DNA of 64,000 nucleotides, from positions 3,164,501 through 3,228,500 of the forward strand of contig NZ_JAYKZY010000002.1 in NCBI RefSeq assembly GCF_035818615.1, in the 5' to 3' direction. The DNA comes from Sphingobium sp. CR2-8 (GTDB lineage Bacteria > Pseudomonadota > Alphaproteobacteria > Sphingomonadales > Sphingomonadaceae). Position 1 is the first letter of the stretch. Every line of letters starts with the position of its first letter. A program made the position numbers and the translations under genes. Shown in pieces: positions 52,865-62,523 of this stretch. The notes beneath the pieces are model-generated. The model worked only from the letters and a program-made list of their open reading frames with translations, was not told the origin of the DNA and did not search any database.

Positions 52865-54082
52865 ATGGGTCGCCTTGTCAGCATCGTCCGGGGCGCGGGG
52901 ATCGCGCTGCTGTTCGCCGTCATCGCCCTGTGCCTGGCGATCACGATCGTGCCGCCCTTTCTGGACCGCCTTTATTATCAGGGACCGGTCAGCCGCCATT
53001 ATGACGGCGCGCATTTCTTCAATCCGGACGGCGCGATCGAATCCCCCGCCCCGCCGGGTACGAGCCGACAGGGGTTCATCGCCCGCTGGCTGCTGGGCCA
53101 TGACGACCGGCCGCCATGGCCGGAGGCGATAGCAGTCAAGCCCGCGCGTCCCGCCCCCTTCGCCGCGCCGCGCGGGATGGTGGCGACCTGGGTCGGCCAT
53201 GCGACCGTGCTGGTGCAGGCGGCGGGCATCAACATCCTGACCGACCCGATCTGGTCCGACTATGCCAGCCCCCTGCCCCCGTTCGGCCCGAAGCGGATCG
53301 CGCAGCCGGGCGTGCGTTTCGAAGACCTGCCCAGGATCGACCTGATCGTGCTCAGCCACAATCATTACGATCATATGGACATCCCCACGCTGAAGAAGCT
53401 GTGGGCGCGCGACCGGCCGAAGATCGTCACCAGCCTGGGCAACGACGCGATTCTGAAAGCGAACGGGATAGAAACGACGGCGCTGGACTGGGGCCAGTCA
53501 GTCAGCGGCGCGGCGCTGAACGGGCTGGCGCCGCAAGCGGTGATCCAGTGCGGCAATTATGAACATTGTCCCGACTATCGCGTCCATGTGACGCGCAACC
53601 ATCATTGGGGCAGCCGCTGGGGCACGGATCGCAACCGGGCGCTCTGGTCGAGTTTCCTGATCGAGACGCGGGCGGGCAATATCTTCTTTGCGGGCGACAC
53701 CGGCGCAGGCGACATGGGATGGCCCTATGAAGCGCGACGTTTCGGTCCGATCCGGCTGGCGCTGATCCCGATCGGCGCGTTTCGTTTCTGGAAGGGGCAG
53801 ATGCAGTCGGACGCGCATATCGGCCCGGCCCAGGCGGTGGAAGTCTTCAAGCGTCTGGGCGCGTCGACAGCCATCCCCATCCACTGGGGCACGTTCCGCC
53901 TGTCCTACGAACAGTGGGACACGCCGCCCAAGATGCTGGCGCTGGCCCTGCGCTGCGAAGGGATAGAGGGCAAGCGTTTCGCGCCGCTGCGGATCGGCCA
54001 GTCGCTGACCGTGCCGACGGTCCGTCCGGTGCCGATCGGCACCAGGCGGTGCGACGAACGTGCGATCCGGGCTTTGGAATAG
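52865..54082 (+). CDS. NAPE-PLD-like metallo-beta-lactamase-fold hydrolase
   Basis: Membrane-anchored hydrolase of 405 residues: N-terminal helix (ALLFAVIALCLAITIV), then a metallo-beta-lactamase fold. Motifs: WVGHATVLVQAAGINILTDP, IWSDYASPLPPFGPKR, LSHNHYDHMDIPTLKKL, RNHHWGSRW, FAGDTGAGDMG, and PIHWGTF. These match the NAPE-PLD/UlaG-like phospholipase D group. The ATG at 52865 follows GGGAG; 52832 is possible. Confidence 0.88.
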   Translation: MGRLVSIVRGAGIALLFAVIALCLAITIVPPFLDRLYYQGPVSRHYDGAHFFNPDGAIESPAPPGTSRQGFIARWLLGHDDRPPWPEAIAVKPARPAPFAAPRGMVATWVGHATVLVQAAGINILTDPIWSDYASPLPPFGPKRIAQPGVRFEDLPRIDLIVLSHNHYDHMDIPTLKKLWARDRPKIVTSLGNDAILKANGIETTALDWGQSVSGAALNGLAPQAVIQCGNYEHCPDYRVHVTRNHHWGSRWGTDRNRALWSSFLIETRAGNIFFAGDTGAGDMGWPYEARRFGPIRLALIPIGAFRFWKGQMQSDAHIGPAQAVEVFKRLGASTAIPIHWGTFRLSYEQWDTPPKMLALALRCEGIEGKRFAPLRIGQSLTVPTVRPVPIGTRRCDERAIRALE

Positions 54083-54133
54083 TCCACAAGCGCTCCATTA
54101 CTTATCCACAGCCTGTCCACAGGCTTTCCACGG
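54081..54133. other. Cluster of DnaA-box-like sequences
   Basis: A perfect TTATCCACA (54102-54110) lies among AGTCCACAA, TGTCCACAG and TTTCCACGG within 53 bases. This is a DnaA-titration-like arrangement or coincidence. No dnaA, gidA, hemE or parAB genes are near, so it is not proposed as the main origin. Confidence 0.4.
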
Positions 54134-54155
54134 GAGGGCGCATAGCCGCGCGCCG

Positions 54156-54656
54156 TCAGGACGCGGGTGGGCAGTCCCCGATGCGCTTGCCGGTGACGTC
54201 GTGGGTGGTGCGCAACACGGCTTTGCCCCCTTCCGTCTTCGTCATGGTGGTGCCCAAGGTGAGCGTGTCGGCGGTATAATTGCCCTCCACCACGATTTCG
54301 GACGTGCCCGCCCCCGCGGTGCAGGACAAGGTGGCGATCAACCGGCCCTTGCGGATCATCTTATCCTTGTAGCTGCAGGCCGTGCCTTCCTTCCCCGCCA
54401 ATGCGTCGGCGGCGGGAACGCCCTGCGCGTTAGGCGTGATGCACAGCTTGTCCTCTCCGATCTGCTTGAGCGCCGCCTGATATTCGGCCGGGGTGACGGT
54501 GGGCGTGTTGAAGCCGGTGGTCTTGCGCGTGATCGCCCATTGCCCCGCCTGCATCAGCACCGGCCCTTCTTCCGCCTGTGGCGCGGGCGCTGGCTCCGTG
54601 CCGCAGGCGCTCAGGCCAAGGGCCAGACCGATCGGCAACGCCGTCAGCAGTTTCAT
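54156..54656 (-). CDS. DUF3617 lipoprotein
   Basis: Lipoprotein of 166 residues: signal with lipobox LGLSAC, then a DUF3617 domain (MQAGQWAITRKTTGFNTPTV; LCITPN; CSYKDKMIRKGRLIATLSC; EIVVEGNYTADTL). Cys residues in LCITP, CSYK and LSCTA are typical. The second ATG (54656) has better spacing from GAGG than 54662. A paralogue follows upstream at 54791. Confidence 0.85.
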   Translation of the reverse strand: MKLLTALPIGLALGLSACGTEPAPAPQAEEGPVLMQAGQWAITRKTTGFNTPTVTPAEYQAALKQIGEDKLCITPNAQGVPAADALAGKEGTACSYKDKMIRKGRLIATLSCTAGAGTSEIVVEGNYTADTLTLGTTMTKTEGGKAVLRTTHDVTGKRIGDCPPAS

Positions 54657-54790
54657 TCGCATATCCTCATCCCCGTTCTCTGGTCGGAACTGAAGCCAAG
54701 GCTCTACCCACCACCGCCAAAGCGCAAGCGGAAACGGCGCCGGGGTCAGGATTGTCGGCGGAACGCCCGCGTCAACAGTGGCAGGGGCAA

Positions 54791-55354
54791 TCACTTGCCC
54801 GCTACGCAGGCCTCCCCGATCCACTTGCCCTCAGACCGGGCGGTCATCGCCATGGTCGTGCCACTGGGGCCGCCCACCATCTTCATATCCATATCCATCG
54901 CGTAGGTTTCGGGCGCATAGGTGCCGGACAGGGTCGCGTTCATCGTGCCGCCTTGCGACTTGCACGATACCTGCCCCTTCACCGTGCCGCCCTTCGCCTT
55001 GAACCCGCCATAGGTGCAATTCTTGTTTTCCTGCCCGGCGAACATCTCGCCGCTCGGATTGGCGGCCTGCTGCGGCGTGACGCAATATTTGAGCGAGGAC
55101 TGGCTCATCGCGCGCGTCATCTGGTCCTTCATGTTTGCTGGCGCGCCGGGCATGCCGGACAGGTCGATATCCTTGACCGTGAAGCGCCCTTCCCATTGGC
55201 CGGGCTTCAACTGCACCTTGTCGACCTGCGCCTTCACCTCCGCCTTGCTCATCGCGTCGGTGGCGGCGATGTCCACGGTCTTGTCGCCCGGCTTGTCGGT
55301 ACAGGCGGCCAGGCCGATCGCCAGAACCGCAAGCGTCAAGACTGTCCGGCGCAT
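54791..55354 (-). CDS. DUF3617 lipoprotein (paralogue)
   Basis: Lipoprotein of 187 residues: lipobox LAAC, then DUF3617 motifs (KLKPGQWEGRFTVKDIDLS-like opening LKPGQWEGRF; KYCVTPQQAANP; NCTYGGFKAKGGTVKGQVSC; GTMNATLSGTYAPE; MTARSEGKWIGEAC). It is similar in layout to the adjacent gene, so the two are likely tandem duplicates. Cellular role unknown. Confidence 0.88.
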   Translation of the reverse strand: MRRTVLTLAVLAIGLAACTDKPGDKTVDIAATDAMSKAEVKAQVDKVQLKPGQWEGRFTVKDIDLSGMPGAPANMKDQMTRAMSQSSLKYCVTPQQAANPSGEMFAGQENKNCTYGGFKAKGGTVKGQVSCKSQGGTMNATLSGTYAPETYAMDMDMKMVGGPSGTTMAMTARSEGKWIGEACVAGK

Positions 55355-55414
55355 GATCTTCCTCCCTGTTTCCGTGCTGTTGCGCCGATCATAGCAGCGC
55401 CGCGCGCGGGTTCA

Positions 55415-55957
55415 ATGACGGGATGCGAAGAGCTATATGTTCTTTTTTTGTTCCCGGCGATATGCTACGCGTCTCCGTCAAACAACCCGCCGAAGCTGGT
55501 GAGCCAGATCCTCGACACGAACTGGCAGAGGGAGAGCAAGAATGGCTATGATTTCCATATCGACATCATTGCGCGCAATCGGCGGACATATGGCCAATTA
55601 TCGCTGGCTGTCGCGCCCAAGCGATCGCGGTACAATCAGGCGCAGGCAGGCAAGCCCAACCGGCTTGGCGGCGACGATGGGGGTCATTTCATCGCTGCTC
55701 GCTTCAATGGTCCCAGCGACAGCTTCAACCATTTCGCCCAGAATTCCAACTTCAACCGGGGCAGCTATCGCGTCATGGAAGATTCCTGGGCCAAGGAATT
55801 ACGCGCCGGGCATAAGGTGTTCGTGGACATCGAACCGCTTTATGAAGGAACGTCCAAACGGCCCTACCATCTTATCGTCACATGGTATGTCGACGATAGA
55901 AAGTTCTTCAAAGAATTCCCGAACGAAGCGAAAGGCGCCGCAGATGGCAAAAGATAA
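55415..55957 (+). CDS. DNA/RNA non-specific endonuclease-type toxin
   Basis: Protein of 180 residues. A hydrophobic start (LYVLFLFPAICYAS) may be a signal peptide. The domain shows SKNGYDFHIDIIARNRRTYG, GGDDGGHFIAARF (catalytic His91) and NFNRGSYRVMEDSW (Asn114/Glu122), then KVFVDIEPLYEGTSKRPYHL: the Endonuclease_NS_2 pattern seen at the ends of polymorphic toxins. The next gene overlaps by 14 bases and encodes a probable immunity protein. The long upstream frame from 54578 is antisense to DUF3617 genes and rejected. Its T7 run at 55442-55448 makes the exact N-terminus less certain. Confidence 0.72.
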   Translation: MTGCEELYVLFLFPAICYASPSNNPPKLVSQILDTNWQRESKNGYDFHIDIIARNRRTYGQLSLAVAPKRSRYNQAQAGKPNRLGGDDGGHFIAARFNGPSDSFNHFAQNSNFNRGSYRVMEDSWAKELRAGHKVFVDIEPLYEGTSKRPYHLIVTWYVDDRKFFKEFPNEAKGAADGKR

Positions 55958-56372
55958 GTTCGACATTCTTGGGCCGCTTTACAACGAGATCGGCGTGGAA
56001 TTGGTCGATATCGTCGGCGGCGATCCCGATGGCATTTTCCTCTATGTCGAAGTCGGTGACAGATGGATCAGCCCCAATGTCTTCAAGGATGAAGGCCATC
56101 AGATCCGGAATCTCGACGGCAGCAGGCTTCTTTCCGACCTTCTTTGGGAAGCTTGGTATGCCGAGTCGGACGAAGGCGGCATCAAGCGCTGGTCGATCTT
56201 GGAATATGAGATCAAGGACGGAAAGTTCGAGATCAACTACCGTTATCCGGACGAGGTCGATGTAGAAGTCATCGACGACGAACGCCGCCAGGCCGCCCTG
56301 CGTGCGCGTTTCGGCGACAAGCCGGTGGTCTATCCGCCGATGCCCAAGACCGCGTTCGAACTGAAGCCCTGA
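55944..56372 (+). CDS. YezG/DUF600-like immunity protein
   Basis: Protein of 142 residues. The start is inside the nuclease gene. [20 protein letters not shown], then [35 protein letters not shown] and [14 protein letters not shown] resemble the YezG/DUF600 immunity family that protects against nuclease toxins. It is acidic, as expected for a nuclease inhibitor. Pairing is inferred from overlap and chemistry. Confidence 0.68.
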   Translation: MAKDKFDILGPLYNEIGVELVDIVGGDPDGIFLYVEVGDRWISPNVFKDEGHQIRNLDGSRLLSDLLWEAWYAESDEGGIKRWSILEYEIKDGKFEINYRYPDEVDVEVIDDERRQAALRARFGDKPVVYPPMPKTAFELKP

Positions 56373-56412
56373 TCCCGATTGCGCCTGCGTACAAAGACCC
56401 CATATTCACCCC

Positions 56413-58596
56413 ATGTCGATTCAGATCCGCACCACGCTCGATGAACCGGAAACCGGCGCAGGCTTCGTGCCCCATCGCCCGGCCCGCCCCGAAAAGAGCG
56501 AGGGCGGGCGGCCGTTCACGCTGGTCAGCGAATATGAACCGTCGGGCGACCAGCGCACGGCCATCCCCGAACTGGTCGAACAGGCGCTGGCCGGGGAGCG
56601 GGATCAGGTGCTGCTGGGCGTTACCGGTTCGGGCAAGACCTTCACCATGGCCAAGGTGATCGAGGCGCTGCAACGGCCCGCGCTGATCCTGGCGCCCAAC
56701 AAGATATTGGCGGCGCAGCTCTATGGCGAGTTCAAGAGCTTCTTCCCGGATAATGCGGTCGAATATTTCGTCAGCTATTACGACTATTACCAACCCGAAG
56801 CCTATGTCGCGCGGTCCGACACCTATATCGAGAAGGAAAGCTCGGTAAACGAGAGCATCGACCGGATGCGCCATTCGGCCACCCGCGCATTGCTGGAGCG
56901 GGACGACGTCATCATCGTGGCGTCGGTGTCCTGCCTGTACGGCATCGGGTCGGTCGAAACCTATTCGGCGATGACCTTCTCGATGAAGAAAGGCGGGATC
57001 GAGGACCAGCGCGAGATCATCCGCAAGCTGGTCGCACTCCAATATAAGCGCAACGATGCGGGCTTCGCGCGCGGCAATTTCCGCGTGAAGGGCGACAATC
57101 TGGAGATTTTTCCGTCGCACTATGAGGACACGGCCTGGCGCATCAGCTTCTTTGGCAACGAGATCGAGGATATCGTCGAGTTCGACCCGCTGACCGGCAA
57201 GAAGGTCGCGTCCCTCGACTATGTGAAGGTCTTTCCCAACAGCCACCATGTGACGCCCGGCCCGACGCTCAAGCAGGCGATGGAGGCGATCCGTTTCGAG
57301 ATGACCGAGCGGTTGAAGGAACTGGAGGCGGAGGGCAAGCTGCTGGAGGCGCAGCGGCTGGAGCAGCGCACCAATTTCGATCTGGAGATGATCGCGGCTA
57401 CGGGAAGCTGCGCGGGAATCGAGAATTACAGCCGCTTCCTGACCGGCCGCCTGCCGGGCGAACCGCCGCCGACCCTGTTCGAATATCTGCCCGAAAACGC
57501 CCTGCTGTTCGTGGACGAAAGCCACCAGACCGTGCCGCAGATCGGCGCGATGGCGCGCGGCGATCATCGGCGCAAGATTACGCTGGCCGAATATGGATTT
57601 CGCCTGCCCAGTTGCATCGACAACCGCCCGTTGCGCTTCAACGAATGGGACGCGATGCGGCCGCAGACGGTCAGCGTCTCGGCCACCCCCGGTCCGTGGG
57701 AGATGGAGCAGACCGGCGGCGTGTTCAGCGAACAGGTGATCCGCCCCACCGGCCTGATCGACCCGCCGGTCGAGATCAAGCCGGTCGAGGATCAGGTGGA
57801 CGATCTGATCAACGAGTGTCGCAAGGTGGCGGCGCAGGGCTATCGCACGCTCGTCACCACGCTGACCAAGCGGATGGCCGAAGACCTGACCGAATTCATG
57901 CATGAGGCGGGGATCAAGGTCCGCTACATGCACTCGGACGTCGAGACGCTGGAGCGTATCGAACTGATCCGCGATCTGCGGCTGGGCGTCTATGACGTGC
58001 TGATCGGCATCAACCTGTTGCGCGAAGGGCTGGATATTCCCGAATGCGGGCTGGTGGCGATATTGGATGCGGACAAGGAAGGGTTCCTACGCTCCGAAAC
58101 CTCGCTCATCCAGACGATCGGCCGCGCCGCGCGTAACGTGGACGGGCGGGTCATCCTCTATGCCGATCGCATCACCGGGTCGATGGAGCGGGCGCTCAAC
58201 GAAACCGGGCGACGGCGCGAGAAGCAGGAGGCCTATAATCTGGAGCACGGCATCACGCCGACCACGATCAAGCGCAATATCGGCGACATCATTGCCCATG
58301 TGTCGAGCAAGGATCAGGTCACGGTCGATACCGGGCTGGACGACCGCCCGCACCTCGTCGGCCACAATCTGCGCGCTTATATCGAGGATCTGGAAAAGAA
58401 GATGCGCGCCGCAGCCGCCGACCTGGAGTTCGAGGAAGCCGGCCGCATTCGCGACGAGATCAGGAAGCTGGAAGCCGAAGAGTTGGGGCTACCCGCGCAT
58501 GAGCAGGTCGCCGCGCCGCGCGGGCGGGCGACCGAGGGGAAGCCGGGGACGCGGAAACTGCGCTATGGGAAGGTGCAGAAGAAGTTCGGGCGGTAA
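56413..58596 (+). CDS. uvrB: UvrABC system protein B
   Basis: Helicase-like core of nucleotide excision repair, 727 residues. Walker [18 protein letters not shown], beta-hairpin region [33 protein letters not shown] (DEAD-like), [29 protein letters not shown] and the C-terminal UVR motif ([20 protein letters not shown]) are all visible. The N-terminal ~35 residues are an extra Pro/Arg-rich extension. Confidence 0.98.
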   Translation: MSIQIRTTLDEPETGAGFVPHRPARPEKSEGGRPFTLVSEYEPSGDQRTAIPELVEQALAGERDQVLLGVTGSGKTFTMAKVIEALQRPALILAPNKILAAQLYGEFKSFFPDNAVEYFVSYYDYYQPEAYVARSDTYIEKESSVNESIDRMRHSATRALLERDDVIIVASVSCLYGIGSVETYSAMTFSMKKGGIEDQREIIRKLVALQYKRNDAGFARGNFRVKGDNLEIFPSHYEDTAWRISFFGNEIEDIVEFDPLTGKKVASLDYVKVFPNSHHVTPGPTLKQAMEAIRFEMTERLKELEAEGKLLEAQRLEQRTNFDLEMIAATGSCAGIENYSRFLTGRLPGEPPPTLFEYLPENALLFVDESHQTVPQIGAMARGDHRRKITLAEYGFRLPSCIDNRPLRFNEWDAMRPQTVSVSATPGPWEMEQTGGVFSEQVIRPTGLIDPPVEIKPVEDQVDDLINECRKVAAQGYRTLVTTLTKRMAEDLTEFMHEAGIKVRYMHSDVETLERIELIRDLRLGVYDVLIGINLLREGLDIPECGLVAILDADKEGFLRSETSLIQTIGRAARNVDGRVILYADRITGSMERALNETGRRREKQEAYNLEHGITPTTIKRNIGDIIAHVSSKDQVTVDTGLDDRPHLVGHNLRAYIEDLEKKMRAAAADLEFEEAGRIRDEIRKLEAEELGLPAHEQVAAPRGRATEGKPGTRKLRYGKVQKKFGR

Positions 58597-58646
58597 ATCC
58601 TGCGTCCCACGGCCAGAAGGAAAGACGGGCGGCCAGCCTTTACCCC

Positions 58647-59150
58647 TTATCGCAGGATAGCCGGATCCCAATGCTCATCCGCCTTGCCATCCACGAACCG
58701 CCACATATCGAACCAGGTGGTCGTATAGCTTTTGGCAGGATCGGCGGGATCCTTGATGTCCCGCACGAAGCTGACCGTCACATAGTCACCCTCCGCCTGG
58801 ACGGCCACCACCTTGGTCTTCATTCTGGCGGGTATCGGGGTGGGCTTTGTCTTCATGACGTCGATGAAGAAATGCATCACCGCGTCGCGTCCCGACCCCG
58901 CATAGGGATTATGCTGGATATATCGTTCCGTCAGATAGAGCGGCGCCCGTTCCCAATGATGGGCCTCCAGCAGTTCCTTGACGATCTTGAGGGCGACCTG
59001 CTTGTTGCGGTTGAGCTTGGAATCGGGGCTGGTGAACAGGGATTCCGGGTCGGGGCTGGCGGTAACCGGCGCATTGAGCGGTTGCGCCGCTACCGGCAAA
59101 CTCGACACACACGCCAGGACCAAGGCCAGACAGTAACGCGCAACGATCAT
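58647..59150 (-). CDS. Exported NTF2/SnoaL-like protein
   Basis: Protein of 167 residues with a signal peptide (LALVLACVSSLPVAAQP). The fold looks like SnoaL/NTF2: NKQVALKIVKELLEAHHWER, LTERYIQHNPYAGSGRDAVM, GDYVTVSFVRDIKDP, TTTWFDMWRFVDGKADEHWD. Similar proteins are annotated as polyketide-cyclase-like or steroid-isomerase-like; activity unknown. The start follows GGGGG. Confidence 0.82.
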   Translation of the reverse strand: MIVARYCLALVLACVSSLPVAAQPLNAPVTASPDPESLFTSPDSKLNRNKQVALKIVKELLEAHHWERAPLYLTERYIQHNPYAGSGRDAVMHFFIDVMKTKPTPIPARMKTKVVAVQAEGDYVTVSFVRDIKDPADPAKSYTTTWFDMWRFVDGKADEHWDPAILR

Positions 59151-59170
59151 ACAGATTCCCCCTTGGCAAC

Positions 59171-60961
59171 TCATCCCCTATACAGCGCATCCAGCCGATC
59201 CGCATAGCGTTTGCGGATGACGTGGCGGCGTATTTTCATCGAAGGCGTCATTTCCTCATTTTCGATGGTGAAGGCTTCGTCGGCCAGGATGAAGCGGCGC
59301 AAGCGTTCCAGCACCGACAGATCGTCATTGACCCGGTCCACCGCTGCGCGCAGCGCGGCCATATAGGCGGGATGGGCCGCAATGCCCTCGACCGCGACAC
59401 CCTGCGCCGTTGCCCAATCGCGCGTCCATTCGGCGTCGGGGACGATGAGGCCGACCAGATAGGGGCGGCGGTCGCCATGGACCATCGCCTGGCCGATCTC
59501 GCTTTGCAGCGTCAGCATCCCCTCGACCTTTTGCGGGGAGACATTGTCGCCCTTGTCGTTGACGATCAGATCCTTCTTCCGGTCGGTGATGCGGATGCGG
59601 CCCTTCGCGTCGATCTCGCCGATGTCGCCGGTGTGGAGCCAGCCGTCTTTCAGCGCCTTTTCGGTTTCCGCCGGATTGCGCCAATAGCCGTGCATGACCA
59701 GTTCGCCGCGCACCAGGATTTCGCCATCCTCCGCGATCCGTACCTCCACCCCATCGAGCGGCGGGCCGACCGTGTCCATGGCGATGCCTGCGGCGGGGCG
59801 GTTGCAGCTGACCACCGGACCGGCCTCCGTCTGGCCATAGCCCTGGAGCAGGGTCAGGCCCATCGCATGGAAGAACAGGCCGACATCGGGGTTGAGCGGC
59901 GCGCCGCCCGATACCAGCGCCTTCATCCGGCCACCGAAGCGCGCGCGAATCTTGGGGATGAGCGTGCGGGACAGGAGCAGCTTCATCGGCCGGTCGAGGA
60001 TCGATCCTTTGCCCGCCTGCTCCTTGGCCGCGATGCGCAGCGCCTGACCCAGCAGATAGGTCGGGAACTTGCCCTGTTTCTCGATCGACTTGATGATGCG
60101 GGTGCGCAGCACTTCGAACAGGCGGGGCACGACGACCATGATGGTCGGGCGCGCTTCCTCTATGTTGGACGCGAGCTTTTCCAGCCCTTCCGCATAATAG
60201 ATCTGCCCACCCAGCAATATGGGGAGGAACTGGCCGCCGCTATGTTCATAGGCGTGGGAGAGCGGCAGGAAGGACAGGAAGACCTCGTCGCCCCAGCCGA
60301 AATCCTCCGCCACGACCTTGGCCGCGCCCTCCACATTGGCGAGGATCGCGCCATGATGCTGCATCACGCCGCGAGGCGCGCCGCCGGTGCCGCTGGTGTA
60401 GATGATGCAGGCCTGATCCTTGCGCGTCGCGGTCTGGCGGGCCGCAACGCCCTGCACGTCGGCGGCCGGATCGGTCGCATGTGCGGCGAGCAGTTCGCTC
60501 CACAAATGGCAGGTCGATGTCCCCTGCGCCCCGCGCAACGGCTCCATCCCGATGACGAAGCTGGCCTGCGATCGGACCACGGCGGGCATCAGCGCCTGAG
60601 CGAGCTTCGCTGTCGAGACGATGACGGCGCGCGCGCCGCTATCGGTCAGGATATGCTGATGATCGCGGGTGGTGTTGGTGGTGTAGGTGGGCACCGTGAT
60701 GCACCCCGCCGCCATGATGGCGAGGTCCGCGATGCAAAATTCCGGGCGGTTTTCGCTGACCAGCATCACCGGGTCGCCGGGTTTCAGACCCTGCGCCCTG
60801 AGCGCGACGGCAAGCGCCGCGACCTGCCGCGCGACCTCCGCCCAGCTGAGGGGATGCCATTGGCCGTCGGCCTTGCGCCAGAGGAAAGGCGCATCGCCCT
60901 TTTCCTGTGCGCGGGCGAAGAACATGGTGACGAGGTTGGGAAATGTATCGATGGCCCTCAA
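59171..60961 (-). CDS. Long-chain fatty acid-CoA ligase
   Basis: AMP-binding enzyme of 597 residues that activates fatty acids to acyl-CoA. Motifs: ACIIYTSGTGGAPRGVMQHH (P-loop-like), LSFLPLSHAYEHSGG, LLQGYGQTEAGPVVSCNR, GWLHTGDIGEIDAKGRIRIT, DRKKDLIVNDKGDNVSPQKV. This is the FAA1/FadD-like AMP-dependent group. A TTG at 60961 preceded by AGGAG at 7 bases is chosen; an ATG at 61015 is possible but lacks a ribosome site. Confidence 0.92.
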   Translation of the reverse strand: MRAIDTFPNLVTMFFARAQEKGDAPFLWRKADGQWHPLSWAEVARQVAALAVALRAQGLKPGDPVMLVSENRPEFCIADLAIMAAGCITVPTYTTNTTRDHQHILTDSGARAVIVSTAKLAQALMPAVVRSQASFVIGMEPLRGAQGTSTCHLWSELLAAHATDPAADVQGVAARQTATRKDQACIIYTSGTGGAPRGVMQHHGAILANVEGAAKVVAEDFGWGDEVFLSFLPLSHAYEHSGGQFLPILLGGQIYYAEGLEKLASNIEEARPTIMVVVPRLFEVLRTRIIKSIEKQGKFPTYLLGQALRIAAKEQAGKGSILDRPMKLLLSRTLIPKIRARFGGRMKALVSGGAPLNPDVGLFFHAMGLTLLQGYGQTEAGPVVSCNRPAAGIAMDTVGPPLDGVEVRIAEDGEILVRGELVMHGYWRNPAETEKALKDGWLHTGDIGEIDAKGRIRITDRKKDLIVNDKGDNVSPQKVEGMLTLQSEIGQAMVHGDRRPYLVGLIVPDAEWTRDWATAQGVAVEGIAAHPAYMAALRAAVDRVNDDLSVLERLRRFILADEAFTIENEEMTPSMKIRRHVIRKRYADRLDALYRG

Positions 60962-61064
60962 GGCTCGACTCCTGCGGTTTCCGGCGCGTCTGGCGCGTGC
61001 CTGATCATGATGCATGGCTATAGCGTCGCGCTGCCGTAACGGCCAAGCGGTTTGACGCGTCTCG

Positions 61065-62087
61065 TCAGTCGAAAAGCCCGTCCTGACCGCCTGCGGGCGG
61101 ATTGAGGCCCAGATGCTTCCAGCCCGGCCCGTTGAGGCAGCGCCCGCGCGCGGTACGGGCGATGAGGCCTAACTGGATCAGATAGGGTTCGACCACTTCC
61201 TCGATCGTATCGCGCGCTTCCGACAGGCCAGCCGCCAGCGTTTCGACACCCACCGGGCCGCCACGATAGATGTCGGCGATCATCATCAGATAACGGCGAT
61301 CCATGAGGTCGAGGCCGAGATGATCGACCTCCAGCCGCATCAGCGCGGCGTCGGCGACTTTCCGGTCGACCGTGGGCGCTCCTGCGACATTGGCGAAGTC
61401 GCGCACCCGGCGCAGCAGCCGCCCGGCGATGCGGGGCGTGCCGCGCGAACGGCGGGCAATCTCGATCGCGCCGTCCGACGTGATGGCAAGGTCGAGCAGC
61501 CGCGCGGCGCGGCGCACCACCAGTTCCAGTTCGTCCACGGTATAGAATTGCAACCGCACCGGAATGCCGAAGCGGTCGCGCAGCGGCGTGGTGAGCAGCC
61601 CCTGCCGCGTGGTCGCCCCGACCAGGGTGAAGCGCGGAAGGTCGATGCGAACCGAGCGGGCGGATGGCCCCTCCCCGATCATCAGGTCGAGCGCGCGATC
61701 CTCCATCGCGGGATAGAGCACCTCTTCGACCGCCGGGTTGAGCCGGTGGATTTCATCCACGAACAGCACGTCGCCTTCGTCCAGATTGGTGAGCAAAGCG
61801 GCCAGGTCGCCCGACTTGGCGATGACCGGGCCGGAGGTGGCGCGGAAACCCACGCCCATTTCCTTCGCCACGATCTGCGCCAATGTGGTCTTGCCAAGGC
61901 CTGGCGGGCCGAAGAACAGCACATGGTCGAGCGCGTCGCCTCGCGACCGGGCCGCCTGGATGAAGATGCGCAGATTTTCGCGCGCCGCCTGCTGGCCGAT
62001 AAATTCGTCGAGCGATTTGGGACGCAGCGCGGCGTCGACATCCTCTGGACGGCGCGCGGGGGTGATGAGGCGATCGTCGTCAGTCAT
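61065..62087 (-). CDS. ruvB: Holliday junction branch migration helicase
   Basis: Hexameric AAA+ motor that moves Holliday junctions with RuvA. Its 340 residues show [20 protein letters not shown], Walker [17 protein letters not shown], Walker [32 protein letters not shown] and [16 protein letters not shown]. It is separated from ruvA by a GIY-YIG gene flanked by repeats. Confidence 0.98.
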   Translation of the reverse strand: MTDDDRLITPARRPEDVDAALRPKSLDEFIGQQAARENLRIFIQAARSRGDALDHVLFFGPPGLGKTTLAQIVAKEMGVGFRATSGPVIAKSGDLAALLTNLDEGDVLFVDEIHRLNPAVEEVLYPAMEDRALDLMIGEGPSARSVRIDLPRFTLVGATTRQGLLTTPLRDRFGIPVRLQFYTVDELELVVRRAARLLDLAITSDGAIEIARRSRGTPRIAGRLLRRVRDFANVAGAPTVDRKVADAALMRLEVDHLGLDLMDRRYLMMIADIYRGGPVGVETLAAGLSEARDTIEEVVEPYLIQLGLIARTARGRCLNGPGWKHLGLNPPAGGQDGLFD

Positions 62088-62107
62088 GGCCGACCCCCGT
62101 CCCTCAC

Positions 62108-62136
62108 GTCATGCTGAACGTGTTTCAGCATCCATC
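62108..62136. repeat. Left inverted palindromic repeat flanking the GIY-YIG gene
   Basis: 29 bases that match the reverse complement of 62480-62508 at 28 positions. Each copy is itself a hairpin with arms ATGCTGAA / TTCAGCAT. The GIY-YIG stop codon lies inside this copy. Confidence 0.85.
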
Positions 62137-62451
62137 GTGCCGCGCGCGCGGATCGAGCGGAGGAAGGCCAAGGTTGACGGCCAGATCTACCCATTGCGGG
62201 TTTTCCGACTCGATCAGATTGATCTTCCATTGGCGATGCCAGCGTTTGAGTTGCTTTTCGCGCGGGATCGCTTGCTCCATCGTATCGCAGGGTTCGTAGC
62301 GGACAAGGCGATGGACGCTGTATCTGCGCGTAAAGCCGGGTATCGTATCCGTGCGATGCTGGATCAGTCGGCCCAGCAGGTTGGACGTCACACCGATGTA
62401 GAGCGTGCCATAGGGCTGGCTTGCGAGGATGTAGACGCAGGGTTCCTTCAT
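62125..62451 (-). CDS. GIY-YIG endonuclease-like protein
   Basis: Protein of 108 residues of the GIY-YIG fold: CVYILASQPYGTLYIGVTSN (the YIL...YIG pair and catalytic Arg nearby), LLGRLIQHRTDTIPGFTRRY, VRYEPCDTMEQAIPREKQLK, WKINLIESENPQW. Stand-alone members act as DNA nucleases or have unknown function. It is enclosed by inverted palindromes and splits ruvA from ruvB, so it may be a mobile passenger. The start follows a GGGAT. Confidence 0.85.
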   Translation of the reverse strand: MKEPCVYILASQPYGTLYIGVTSNLLGRLIQHRTDTIPGFTRRYSVHRLVRYEPCDTMEQAIPREKQLKRWHRQWKINLIESENPQWVDLAVNLGLPPLDPRARHDGC

Positions 62452-62479
62452 CCGCACATCCCTTCCGTGCGAGCGGCCT

Positions 62480-62508
62480 GATGGATGCTGAAACAAGTTC
62501 AGCATGAC
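62480..62508. repeat. Right inverted palindromic repeat flanking the GIY-YIG gene
   Basis: Inverted copy of the element at 62108-62136 with one mismatch. It lies 28 bases before the GIY-YIG start and 15 bases after the ruvA stop. Confidence 0.85.
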
Positions 62509-62523
62509 AGAAATGCGCGTTAC

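Noticed and set aside
54081..54133. Chromosomal origin of replication
   Set aside because: DnaA-like boxes alone, with none of the usual origin-linked genes or an AT-rich unwinding region nearby.
54578..55414. N-terminal extension of the nuclease toxin frame
   Set aside because: It runs antisense through two DUF3617 lipoprotein genes and is compositionally unlike a toxin body.
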